Assembly (NCBI GenBank): GCA_963702685.1
Contig: CAVPDQ010000014.1
Coordinates: 619,595 to 683,594, forward strand
Source of the DNA: AP-15 sp963702685
GTDB taxonomy: Bacteria > Pseudomonadota > Alphaproteobacteria > ATCC43930 > CGMCC-115725
Direction: 5' to 3'
Length of the DNA stretch: 64,000 bases
This document shows, piece after piece, positions 52,374-60,662 of this stretch. Made by a program: the position numbers and the translations under genes. Numbering within the stretch: position 1 is the first letter of the stretch; every line of letters begins with the position of its first letter. The notes under the pieces were generated by a model, which saw only the letters and a program-made list of their open reading frames with translations, did not search any database and was not told the origin of the DNA.

Positions 52374-52401
52374 AAATATATACACGATGGTATATATATT
52401 T
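52374..52401 (-). promoter_or_regulatory. AT-rich inverted repeat ahead of vapBC-2, probable operator/promoter
   Basis: AAATATATAC (52374-52383) and GTATATATATTT (52390-52401) face each other across 6 bp, 13 bp upstream of the vapB start. The TATATAT arms can double as a -10 element. In this GC-rich genome such a patch is conspicuous. Binding by VapB is inferred. Confidence 0.65.
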
Positions 52402-52461
52402 TCCGTCGCAGATCGAATGCAAGGCAATACCACCGAGTGTCGATGCCCGGCTCCTCGGAGC

Positions 52462-53214
52462 TTACCAGAAATAGGAGCCGCCGTTGACGTGGAGGGTCTG
52501 GCCGGTGATGAAGCCCGCGTCGTCGGAGGCGAGAAACAGCGCCGCGCGGGCGATTTCCTCGGGCTGCGCCATGCGGCCGAACGGCACCCTCTGCGCCGCC
52601 TCGGCGAGCTCGGCCTCGCTCGAACCGTAGCGCGGCTGCGCGGTATCGGTGAGGCCGGGTGCGATCGCGTTGACGCGGATGCGGTGGGGTGCCAGCTCCA
52701 TCGCGAGGGCTCGCGTCAGCGACAGGACGCCGCCTTTGCTCGCGACATAATGCGCCCCGCGCGGCGAGCTGCGGAACGCCGCACCCGAGGTCAGGTTGAC
52801 GATCGCCCCGGCGCGGCCGGCGGCAACCATCGCTTTCGCCACGGCCTGCGCGCAAAAGCAGGTGCCCTTGAGGTTCACGTCGAGCACGAAATCCCAATCG
52901 GCCTCGGTCATGTCGAGAAACGCGACGCGCGGAAAGACCGCGGCGTTGTTGACCAGGATGTCGATCGGCCCGAGCCCCGTTTCCGCCGCCGCGACCATCG
53001 CCGCCACCTGGTCGAGCCGGGACACGTCGGCCCGATGCAACAGCGCGCGGCGGCCTTGGGCGCGGACCGCAGCCGCCACCTGCTCGGCCGCGTCGCGGTC
53101 GTCGAGCCAATTGACCACGACATCGGCACCTTCCTCGGCAAAGGCGAGCGCCGTGGCGCGGCCGATCCCTTGCTGCGCCCCGGTTACGAGCGCGACCTTC
53201 CCCGTCAGCTTCAT
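52462..53214 (-). CDS. Short-chain dehydrogenase/reductase (FabG-like)
   Basis: 250 residues from ATG 53214. The cofactor motif is KVALVTGAQQGIGRATALAF, with NNAA in DILVNNAAVFPRV. The catalytic Ser is in IVNLTSGAAFRSS and YxxxK in HYVASKGGVLSLTRAL. The C-terminal FITGQTLHVNGGSYFW is typical of the classical SDR family. The N-W-L-D-D segment after beta-2 suggests either NAD(H) or NADP(H). Substrate unknown. Confidence 0.93.
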   Translation of the reverse strand: MKLTGKVALVTGAQQGIGRATALAFAEEGADVVVNWLDDRDAAEQVAAAVRAQGRRALLHRADVSRLDQVAAMVAAAETGLGPIDILVNNAAVFPRVAFLDMTEADWDFVLDVNLKGTCFCAQAVAKAMVAAGRAGAIVNLTSGAAFRSSPRGAHYVASKGGVLSLTRALAMELAPHRIRVNAIAPGLTDTAQPRYGSSEAELAEAAQRVPFGRMAQPEEIARAALFLASDDAGFITGQTLHVNGGSYFW

Positions 53215-53314
53215 CCCCGCCCCTCCGCATCCGCAGCCCGCGTGGGAAAGCACTCTATTCGGGCGGCGGCGAGACGGCGACGGTTTCGGGCGAGCGCGAC
53301 GGGCTCGGAGCATC

Positions 53315-53532
53315 GACCCCCATGCGAGCGCGACCGAGGCGTCGAACACAAAACCGCTAACCTGCGCCCTTCGCCAATCAGGTCTTTGATTTTCAATCCA
53401 TCGAGCCTCTGACCGCGGCTGAACTCTTTCAGCCTTGCGATGGTCTCGCGGATATGCTGCGACGCGGTGGGCTTGACCGGCACCAGCCGCGCGATCGGGG
53501 TGCCGTGGCGGGTGATCGTGATCTGCTCGCCC
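53315..53532 (-). pseudogene. Remnant Phd/YefM antitoxin and vapC start
   Basis: The minus strand reads GEQITITRHGTPIARLVPVK, HIRETIARLKEFSRGQRLDG and LKIKDLIGEGRR, the C-terminal two thirds of a Phd-type antitoxin. Its N-terminus is not recognisable. A TTAG where TAG would stop may be another inserted base (about 53362). It is followed by a VapC beginning (FDASVALAW, GTG at 53349) that loses the PIN fold within about 12 codons. A decayed toxin-antitoxin pair. Confidence 0.65.
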
Positions 53533-53603
53533 GGCCAGCGGCTGCAAGATGCGCGGTCCGCCGGCTTGCGCTCGGTGCGCGGCTCGGCAAAACTCCGCCG
53601 CAA

Positions 53604-53701
53604 TGGTTTTTTGGCCGCCGTGGCTTTGGGCGCCAGCGGTTTTTGGCGCCAGTAGTTTTGGGCGCCAGTGGTTTTTGGCCCGCAGTGGTTTTTGGCGATA
53701 G
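53604..53701. repeat. Imperfect 16-17-bp tandem repeat, six units
   Basis: Units of the form TGGTTTTTGGCGCCAG start at 53604, 53621, 53637, 53653, 53669 and 53686, ending 12 bp before the ATG of the HIBADH-like gene. The array covers its presumed leader and promoter region. G- and T-runs make the sequence quite unlike the flanks. Confidence 0.88.
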
Positions 53702-53712
53702 CGGAGGGGAAG

Positions 53713-54648
53713 ATGCGCGTTGGATTTATCGGGCTCGGCATGATGGGCAAGGGCATGGCGGCCAATCTGCAAAAGGCCGGGCATGATCTGGTCGTGCACG
53801 ACCTCGCCCGTGCCGCGGCCGAGCCCTATCTGGCGAAGGGGGCGGTGTGGGCCAATTCGCCCAAAGAGGTCGCGGCGCAGAGCGAGATCGTCTTTACCTC
53901 GCTGCCGGTGCCGGCCGATGTCGAGCAGGTGGCGCTCGGGCCGAACGGGCTCGTCGAGGGCATGCGCCCCGACACCGCGTTTTTCGACATGTCGACAAAC
54001 TCGGTGGCCGTCGTGCGCAAGATCAGCGCCGCCTTTGCCGAAAAGAACATCTACATGCTCGATAGCCCGGTCAGCGGTGGGCCCGGCGGTGCCGCGAGCG
54101 GCAAGATGGCGATCTGGGTCGGTGGCGACCAGCAGATCTTCAACCGCCACAAGCGCGTGCTCGATGCGATGGGCGATCAGGCCGCCTATATCGGCCCGAT
54201 CGGCGCCGGCACGGTCGCCAAGCTGGTGCACAACTGCACCAGTGCCGTAATGGGCGTGGCGCTCGCCGAAGTCTTTACGATGGGGATCAAGGCCGGGGTC
54301 GAGCCGCTCGAGCTGTGGGAGGCGGTGCGCCAGGGGGCGACCGGCCGGCAGCGCACCTTCGACCGGCTCGGCCGGTTCCTCTCCGGCAAGCACGACCCCG
54401 CCGATTTCGCGTTGCGCCTGTTGCACAAGGATGTCGGGCTCGCGGTCGGGCTCGGGCGCGAGGTCGGGGTGCCGATGCGCCTCGCCAACATGGCCTACGA
54501 GGAATTGACCGAGGCGATGAACCGCGGCTGGGGCACCCGCAACAGCACCGTCGGCCAGCTCCTGCAAGTCGAGCGCGCCGGCATCCCGCCGCTCGGCGTC
54601 GACCCGGCGCGGGTCCAGGCGATCCTCGACGCCGACAAGCCGAAATAA
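53713..54648 (+). CDS. 3-hydroxyisobutyrate dehydrogenase-family NAD(P)-dependent oxidoreductase
   Basis: 311 residues from ATG 53713 (GGAGGGGAAG upstream). The Rossmann motif is MRVGFIGLGMMGKGMAANLQ, the substrate-binding block DSPVSGGPGGAASGKMAIWV, and the catalytic Lys is in GAGTVAKLVHNCTSAVMGVA. The 6-phosphogluconate-dehydrogenase-like helical C-terminus (KDVGLAVGLGREVGVPMRLA) follows. HIBADH, tartronate semialdehyde reductase and related beta-hydroxyacid dehydrogenases cannot be separated by eye. Confidence 0.92.
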   Translation: MRVGFIGLGMMGKGMAANLQKAGHDLVVHDLARAAAEPYLAKGAVWANSPKEVAAQSEIVFTSLPVPADVEQVALGPNGLVEGMRPDTAFFDMSTNSVAVVRKISAAFAEKNIYMLDSPVSGGPGGAASGKMAIWVGGDQQIFNRHKRVLDAMGDQAAYIGPIGAGTVAKLVHNCTSAVMGVALAEVFTMGIKAGVEPLELWEAVRQGATGRQRTFDRLGRFLSGKHDPADFALRLLHKDVGLAVGLGREVGVPMRLANMAYEELTEAMNRGWGTRNSTVGQLLQVERAGIPPLGVDPARVQAILDADKPK

Positions 54649-54852
54649 GATGGGCCCGGCGAGTTGCCATTTGAGGAGCCGCAAGCTTGTAGCCTCTCTA
54701 TGTCATGAGGCTTTTCCCCGAATAGGTCCGACCCGATCTCAATTCCCGATCCCGCCCGGCCTGCGCGCACGAGACCCTGTACCGGCTCTTCCCTTCTAGG
54801 CGATAATTGGCGGTGTTTGTCAGCTGTTTGAGATTGGTGAACGGCAGCTAGC
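54649..54852. other. Convergent spacer HIBADH-like / dppF
   Basis: 204 bp between convergent genes. No gene and no clear U-tract terminator was seen. Confidence 0.4.
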
Positions 54853-55827
54853 TCAGCCGCGCAGGTGGCAGGCGACCCAATGGCCGGGCGCGCTCTCCTT
54901 TAGAGGCGGGGCCTCGGCCGCGCACAACGGCAGCTGGCGGATCGGGCAGCGGGTGTGGAAATGGCAGCCGGTGGGCGGATCGATCGGGCTGGGCACCTCG
55001 CCTTCGAGCCTGATCCGCCGGCGCGCGACGGCGGGGTCCGGGATCGGCACCGCCGACAGCAGCGCCTCGGTATAGGGGTGCAGCGGTGCGGTGTAGAGCT
55101 CGCGCGCCGGGGCGATCTCGACGATGCGGCCCAGATACATGACCGCTATCCGCGTGCTGATGTGACGGACGACCGACAAATCGTGCGCGATAAACAGATA
55201 GGTCAGGCCGAATTGCTGCTGCAAATCTTCGAGGAGATTGATGACCTGCGCCTGGATCGAGACATCGAGCGCCGAGACCGGCTCGTCGCAGACGATCAGC
55301 CTGGGCGAGACCGCGAGCGCCCGCGCGATGCCGATCCGCTGGCGCTGGCCGCCGGAAAACTCGTGCGGATAGCGCCGCATATGATCGGCGCGCAGCCCGA
55401 CGGTCTCCAAGAGCTCGACCACCCGGTCTTCGAACTTCCGCCCTCTGGTCGCGAGCTTGTGGATGATCAGCGCCTCGCCGATGATCGCGCCCACCGTCAT
55501 GCGCGGATCGAGCGAGGCATACGGATCCTGAAAGATGATCTGCATGTCGCGGCTGAGCGCGCGGAATGCCCTCGGCGAAAGGGCGGTGACGTTCTTGCCC
55601 TCGAACCAGACTTCGCCCGAGCTCGGCTCGACGAGGCGCAGGATGCAGCGCCCGGTCGTCGATTTGCCGCAGCCCGACTCGCCGACGAGGCCCAGGGTCT
55701 CGCCGCCGCCGATGTCGAAGCTGACCCCGTCCACCGCATGGACCCGCTCGGCCGTACGCGAAAACAGCCGGCGTCGCACGGTGAAGCTCTTCACCAGCTC
55801 CTCGACGCGCAGCAGCGGCTCGGCCAT
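54853..55827 (-). CDS. dppF: Oligopeptide/dipeptide ABC transporter ATP-binding protein (DppF-like)
   Basis: 324 residues from ATG 55827. Walker A GLVGESGCGKSTTGRCILRL, signature HEFSGGQRQRIGIARALAVS, Walker B RLIVCDEPVSALDVS and switch FIAHDLSVVRHIS are present. The C-terminal oligo_HPY domain ends with a Cys cluster (GCHFHTRCPIRQLPLC) that may bind an Fe-S cluster, as is usual in DppF/DppD. Last gene of the five-gene operon, 11 bp after dppD. Confidence 0.93.
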   Translation of the reverse strand: MAEPLLRVEELVKSFTVRRRLFSRTAERVHAVDGVSFDIGGGETLGLVGESGCGKSTTGRCILRLVEPSSGEVWFEGKNVTALSPRAFRALSRDMQIIFQDPYASLDPRMTVGAIIGEALIIHKLATRGRKFEDRVVELLETVGLRADHMRRYPHEFSGGQRQRIGIARALAVSPRLIVCDEPVSALDVSIQAQVINLLEDLQQQFGLTYLFIAHDLSVVRHISTRIAVMYLGRIVEIAPARELYTAPLHPYTEALLSAVPIPDPAVARRRIRLEGEVPSPIDPPTGCHFHTRCPIRQLPLCAAEAPPLKESAPGHWVACHLRG

Positions 55828-55838
55828 CGCGTCTTCCG

Positions 55839-56825
55839 TCACGGGAGCACGCAGGCGACTTTGTGCCCGGGGGCGATTTCGCGCAGCGGCGGGGTCGCAG
55901 CCGTGCATATCTGCCGGGCAAAGCGGCAGCGCGGGGCAAAGCGGCAGCCGGGTGCCGGATCGACGAGGCTCGGCACCACGCCGGCGATGGCTTCGAGCCG
56001 GTCGGCACGGCCGCCCTCGGCGTCCAGGCGCGGGATCGAGCGGATCAGGCCCTGGGTATAGGGATGGCGCGGCCGGGCGAACAATTCGCCGACCGGCGCC
56101 TCCTCGACGACTTTGCCGGCGTACATCACGACAACCCGCTGCGCCGTTTCGGCGACGACCCCCATCGCGTGGGTGATCAGCATGATCGCCATCCCGAGGC
56201 GCGACTTCATTTCGGCCAAGAGGTCGAGGATTTGCGCCTGGATCGTCACGTCGAGCGCCGTCGTCGGCTCGTCGGCGATCAGCAATTTGGGGTTGCACGA
56301 GAGCGCCATCGCGATCATCACCCGCTGGCGCATGCCGCCCGAGAATTGGTGCGGATAATCGCGCACGCGGCGCTCGGGGTTCGGGATCCGCACCAGCCGC
56401 AGCATCTCGATCGTCTGGTCGCGCGCCGCGCGCCGCCCGAGCCCCTCGTGCAGCCGCACCACCTCGGCGATCTGCTCGCCGATGGTATAGACCGGGTTCA
56501 GCGAGGTCATCGGCTCCTGAAACACGATGCCGATTTCCTTGCTGCGGATTTTGCGCATCTCCCGCGCCGCGAGCGGCACAAGATCGCGGCCTTGCCACAG
56601 GATTTCGCCGGCGACGATGCGGCCGGGCGGCATCGCGATCAGCTTTAAGACCGACATCGCGGTGACCGTCTTGCCGCAACCCGATTCCCCCACGACCCCT
56701 AGGGTTTCGCCTCGATCGACCGCGAGATCGACGCCGTCCACCGCCTGCACCATGCCGTCATCGGTGGCGAAATGCGTCTTGAGGCCGCGGATCTCGAGGA
56801 GCCGCTCGGCGCCCGCCGCCGGCAC
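55839..56825 (-). CDS. dppD: Oligopeptide/dipeptide ABC transporter ATP-binding protein (DppD-like)
   Basis: 328 residues from ATG 56825. Walker A GVVGESGCGKTVTAMSVLKL, signature HQFSGGMRQRVMIAMALSCN, Walker B KLLIADEPTTALDVT, H-loop LITHAMGVVAETAQRV. The C-terminal Cys motif is GCRFAPRCRFARQIC. It pairs with DppF as the ATPase heterodimer. The start follows the dppC stop by 1 bp. Confidence 0.93.
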   Translation of the reverse strand: MPAAGAERLLEIRGLKTHFATDDGMVQAVDGVDLAVDRGETLGVVGESGCGKTVTAMSVLKLIAMPPGRIVAGEILWQGRDLVPLAAREMRKIRSKEIGIVFQEPMTSLNPVYTIGEQIAEVVRLHEGLGRRAARDQTIEMLRLVRIPNPERRVRDYPHQFSGGMRQRVMIAMALSCNPKLLIADEPTTALDVTIQAQILDLLAEMKSRLGMAIMLITHAMGVVAETAQRVVVMYAGKVVEEAPVGELFARPRHPYTQGLIRSIPRLDAEGGRADRLEAIAGVVPSLVDPAPGCRFAPRCRFARQICTAATPPLREIAPGHKVACVLP

Positions 56826-56826
56826 G

Positions 56827-57768
56827 TCACATCACCCGGCGCGGATCGAGCGCATCGCGCAGCCCGTCGCCGATAAAGTTGATCGACAGCACGGCGAGGA
56901 ACACCGCACCCCCGGCGAACAGCGCCCAATGCGGGGCGATATCGAGATAATCCTTGGCATCGAACAGGATGCGGCCCCAGGTCGGGATGTCGGGCGGGAA
57001 GCCGAGGCCGAGAAACGACAGGGTGGATTCGGCGATGATCGCAAAGCCGACATCGATGGTGGCGGCAACGATCACGGGTCCGAGCGAGTTTGGCAAAATA
57101 TGGCGCACCACCAGCCGCAACCGCGTGGCGCCCAGCGCGCGCGCCGCCTCGACAAACTCTTTTTCGCGCAACGACAGGAATTGCGCCCGCACCAGGCGCG
57201 CCACCTGCATCCAGCGAAACCCGCCGATCACCGCGACGATCAGGATAAAGACGCCGAGCTCGGGGCCGACCAGCGCCTTCAGCGCATCGCGAAACAGGTA
57301 GATGATCAACAGCAGCAGCGGCAAAGGCGGCAACGACAGAAAGAGGTCGGCGAGCCACATCAGCGCCATGTCGACGATCCCGCCGGAGGTCCCGGCCGTG
57401 GCCCCGACCAGAACGCCGACGACGAGCGCGACCGTCATCGCCGCGAGCCCGACCGACAACGAAATCCGCCCGCCATAGAGCATGCGCGCCAACAGGTCCT
57501 GGCCCAAATCGTCGGTGCCGAGCGGGTGTGTCCAGGAGGGTCCGGCGAGCTGCGCGGCAAAATCGATGTCGTTGATCGGCACCCGCCAGATCAGCGGGCC
57601 GACGGCCACGGCGAGGATCATCAGCACCAGAATCGCCGCGCTCGCCGTGGCCAGCTTGTGCCGGCGAAACCGGCGCCACGCCTCGCTGCCGGGCGAGGCG
57701 TAACGGGCAGCGGCGACGCCGATCGGCGCGGCGCTAACGATAGGCGACGCGAGGGTCGAGCCAGCCAT
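56827..57768 (-). CDS. dppC: Oligopeptide/dipeptide ABC transporter permease (DppC-like)
   Basis: 313 residues with six hydrophobic helices after an N-terminal polar tail. HPLGTDDLGQDLLARMLYGG is the DppC/OppC signature and EFVEAARALGATRLRLVVRH the EAA loop. The annotated ATG 57768 lies inside dppB, giving a 35-bp overlap; a start further in is possible. Confidence 0.92.
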   Translation of the reverse strand: MAGSTLASPIVSAAPIGVAAARYASPGSEAWRRFRRHKLATASAAILVLMILAVAVGPLIWRVPINDIDFAAQLAGPSWTHPLGTDDLGQDLLARMLYGGRISLSVGLAAMTVALVVGVLVGATAGTSGGIVDMALMWLADLFLSLPPLPLLLLIIYLFRDALKALVGPELGVFILIVAVIGGFRWMQVARLVRAQFLSLREKEFVEAARALGATRLRLVVRHILPNSLGPVIVAATIDVGFAIIAESTLSFLGLGFPPDIPTWGRILFDAKDYLDIAPHWALFAGGAVFLAVLSINFIGDGLRDALDPRRVM

Positions 57769-58693
57769 AAAGGATGTCGGCGATCAGGTTGAACAGCACG
57801 ACGAGACAGGCGAACACAAACGTCACCGCCATGATCACGGGCGTGTCGTTGGCCAGCATCGAGCTGATCAGCAGCGAGCCGATGCCGGGCACGCGAAAGA
57901 TCTGCTCGGTGACGATGGCGCCGCCGAACACCGCCGGAATCTGCAATGCGATCAAGGTGACCACCGGCGTCAGCGCGTTGCGGACGACGTGCTTGACGAT
58001 GACGGCATGCTCGGCGAGCCCTTTGGCGCGGGCGGTCGTGACATGGTCGAGGCGGATCACGTCGAGCACCGCAGAGCGCACATAGCGCGTCCAAGAGGCG
58101 CCCTGGGCCAACCCCAGCACCATGACCGGCATCAGCGCCTGGCGGAATTCCTGCCAATACCAATGCCAACCGGCGCTGCCGAGATCGGTGCGGTACACAA
58201 AGGGCAGCCAATCGAGATAGATGCTGAACAGCAAAATAAACAGAATGCCGGTAAAAAACGTCGGTAGGGAAAACCCGACAAAAGCCAAGGTGCTGGCGAT
58301 CTGGTCGAAAATCGAATAGGGCCGCATCGCCGAATAGACCCCGACCGGCAGCGCCACCAGCAGCGCCAGGACCTGCGACGAGCCGATGATCCCCAAGGTC
58401 GTCGGCAAGCGTTGCATGATCAACGCGCCGACATTCATCCGGCTGACAAACGAAAAACCCCAATCGCCGTGCAGCATCGCCACCAGCCAATGCAGGTAGC
58501 GCAGCGTGATCGGGTCGTCGAGGCCGAACTTCACGCGCAGCGAGGCGGCGACCGAGGGCGGGATATTGGGATTGGCGGCGAGCTCCTGAAACGGGTCGCC
58601 GGGGGCGAGGGCCAGCACCGTGAACAATACCAAGCTGATGCCGAGCAGGCTCGGCACCGCGATCGCGAGGCGTCTTACGAGATAGCGGCCCAT
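57734..58693 (-). CDS. dppB: Oligopeptide/dipeptide ABC transporter permease (DppB-like)
   Basis: 319 residues from ATG 58693. MGRYLVRRLAIAVPSLLGIS, LAPGDPFQELAANPNIPP, the GDWGFSFVSRMNVGALIMQR block and the EAA loop region (TTARAKGLAEHAVIVKHVVR) are typical DppB/OppB features. Six helices. 25 bp after dppA. Confidence 0.93.
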   Translation of the reverse strand: MGRYLVRRLAIAVPSLLGISLVLFTVLALAPGDPFQELAANPNIPPSVAASLRVKFGLDDPITLRYLHWLVAMLHGDWGFSFVSRMNVGALIMQRLPTTLGIIGSSQVLALLVALPVGVYSAMRPYSIFDQIASTLAFVGFSLPTFFTGILFILLFSIYLDWLPFVYRTDLGSAGWHWYWQEFRQALMPVMVLGLAQGASWTRYVRSAVLDVIRLDHVTTARAKGLAEHAVIVKHVVRNALTPVVTLIALQIPAVFGGAIVTEQIFRVPGIGSLLISSMLANDTPVIMAVTFVFACLVVLFNLIADILYGWLDPRVAYR

Positions 58694-58718
58694 GCCGGGG
58701 CGCTCGGGAAAGCCGTTT

Positions 58719-60515
58719 TCACGTTTCCCGGTACCAGTTGCGCAGGTCCGACAGCACGTTGTCCCAGCCGCTGAGCGACGCCCGCAGCTGGTGCGACATC
58801 GCCGACACCGCCGGACGGTAGACCACCGGGATCACCGATTGGCCGTTGATCACCAAATCGTTCATTTTGATGAACAGAGCGGCGCGCTTGACCGGGTCGA
58901 GCTCGTTTTCGGCGTCGCGAAATGCCTTGTCGTATTCGTCGTTGCGCCAGCGCACGATGTTGCGGCCCTGCCATTTGTTGGCCTTCGAGGCGATCTCCCA
59001 CGAAACAAACTGCCGCATAAAGACGCCAGGGTCGGGCTCGCCCATGGTTATCGTATACATTTGCATATCTGTATAGAAATGCGAATAAGTATCCGGGTTT
59101 GCCACATCCGACGAGAAATATACCGAAGCCGTCACGGATTTCAGCTCGACGGCGATGCCGGCCTTTTGACAGGCTTGCTTGACGATCGCCTGGGTTTTCT
59201 GGCGCGGCGCGTTGATCGAGGTCTGATAGACGAGCTTGAGCTGTTTCCCGTCCTTGGCACGGATACCGTCGGCGCCCTTTTTCCAGCCGGCCTGCTCCAG
59301 GATCTGGTTGGCCTTGTCGATGTTGAATTCCCAATGCGTGTTTTTTGAAACAAAGCGCGCCGGGTTGTTGACCATATTCGCGGTGGCGATCCCGGTGCGC
59401 CCGTAGATATGGGCCTCGACAGCACCCCGATCGACCAGCAGGTTCACCGCCTGCCGCACCGCCGGGTCGCTGAACAGCGGGTGCTTTGTCTTGATGCTCG
59501 ACCGCTCGCCGTCGACCTCGGTCCACGGGTCGGTGTTGTTGAGCTGGATGTGCTCGACATTGCCGCCTTGCACGATGACGACCCGCCCCTTGGCGGCGCC
59601 GCCTTTTTCCAGCCGGCGCAGGATGTCGTCCTCGACCTGAAGGTTCCACGCGTAGTCGTATTCGCCGGTCTGGATCACCGCGCGCGCCGCCGACACCGCG
59701 TCGCCGCCGCCTTTCATTTCGATCATGTCGAAATAGGGCCGGTTCGGCAGGTGGTAGTCGGGGTTCAGTGCGCCGCGGACGAGGTCGCCCGGCTTGAATT
59801 CGACAAAGCGGTAGGGGCCGGTCCCGACCGGCTTCAAGTTCGTCGGCGCGTTGCGCGAGGCGGCGCCCGTGTATTCTTCGAACAAGTGCTTTGGAATGAT
59901 CATGCCGCGCTGGCCGATAAAGGCGTCTGCCCAGAACGGGGTCGGCTTGGCAAACTTCACCTTGACCGTCAGCGGATCGACCTTTTCGACCTTGATATCC
60001 TTGTAGCTGCCGATCGTCGTCGCCGCGGTCGCCGGATCGGCGGCGTATTGCCAATTGAACACCACATCGTCGGCGGTAAACGGCTTGCCGTCGTGCCAGT
60101 GGACACCGTCCTTCAGTTTCCAGGTCACCGATTTGCCGTCGGCCGCGACGCCGCCACCCTCGACATCGGGGATTTGGGCCGCGAGGACCGGGGACAGGTT
60201 GCCGTCCGGGTCCCAGGCCGCGAGCGGCTCGTAGAACACGCGCGAGCCTTCCTGGTCCTTGGTCCCGACCGCAAAATGCGGATTGAGCAAGGTCGGGCTC
60301 TGCCAGAACAGCGTCTTGAGGGTTCCGCCGCCGCCGGCCTTGGTCGGCTTGTAAGGGCTCGGGGTCGCGGGCTGCGCCAGGCCGACCGCGGTCAACAGCT
60401 GGGTTGCGACCGGTGCCGCAAGCCCGGCGCCGGCCAATCTGCGCACAAACGCGCGCCGGGACAGCCGGCCTTCTTTGACCCCGGCGATCAGCTCGCGCAA
60501 TTTCCGCTGGTCCAT
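58719..60515 (-). CDS. dppA: Oligopeptide/dipeptide ABC transporter substrate-binding protein (DppA-like)
   Basis: 598 residues from ATG 60515. The N-terminus has a twin-arginine-type signal (GRLSRRAFVRRLAGAGLAAP), suggesting Tat export of a folded protein. SBP_bac_5 features include GSRVFYEPLAAWDPDGNLSP, WKLKDGVHWHDGKPFTADDV and the C-terminal MNDLVINGQSVIPVVYRPAV. First gene of the operon dppABCDF. The ligand could be peptides, opines, nickel chelates or other small molecules. Confidence 0.92.
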   Translation of the reverse strand: MDQRKLRELIAGVKEGRLSRRAFVRRLAGAGLAAPVATQLLTAVGLAQPATPSPYKPTKAGGGGTLKTLFWQSPTLLNPHFAVGTKDQEGSRVFYEPLAAWDPDGNLSPVLAAQIPDVEGGGVAADGKSVTWKLKDGVHWHDGKPFTADDVVFNWQYAADPATAATTIGSYKDIKVEKVDPLTVKVKFAKPTPFWADAFIGQRGMIIPKHLFEEYTGAASRNAPTNLKPVGTGPYRFVEFKPGDLVRGALNPDYHLPNRPYFDMIEMKGGGDAVSAARAVIQTGEYDYAWNLQVEDDILRRLEKGGAAKGRVVIVQGGNVEHIQLNNTDPWTEVDGERSSIKTKHPLFSDPAVRQAVNLLVDRGAVEAHIYGRTGIATANMVNNPARFVSKNTHWEFNIDKANQILEQAGWKKGADGIRAKDGKQLKLVYQTSINAPRQKTQAIVKQACQKAGIAVELKSVTASVYFSSDVANPDTYSHFYTDMQMYTITMGEPDPGVFMRQFVSWEIASKANKWQGRNIVRWRNDEYDKAFRDAENELDPVKRAALFIKMNDLVINGQSVIPVVYRPAVSAMSHQLRASLSGWDNVLSDLRNWYRET

Positions 60516-60662
60516 TCCACTCCCCTGGCCGGCGTCTTGTCTCGTTGTTGCTCGGGGGCGCGCCGAAGGCCGGCGGCGGCGCGGCGGACTGTTTTAGCGC
60601 GGTATTGCGGCCGCAACCATCGGCTTTTTGACGCTTTCGGTCGCGACGCGCGACATTTTGAC

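Larger units (their letters stand above)
53215..53712. other. 498-bp region of gene remnants and repeats
   Basis: Between the SDR and the HIBADH-like gene. It contains the toxin-antitoxin remnant (53315-53532) and the tandem repeat (53604-53701). No intact gene. Confidence 0.6.

Noticed and set aside
57734..57768. 35-bp dppB/dppC overlap as evidence of a fusion or error
   Set aside because: Both frames are intact and longer overlaps from a too-early annotated start are common; dppC could start a few codons later.
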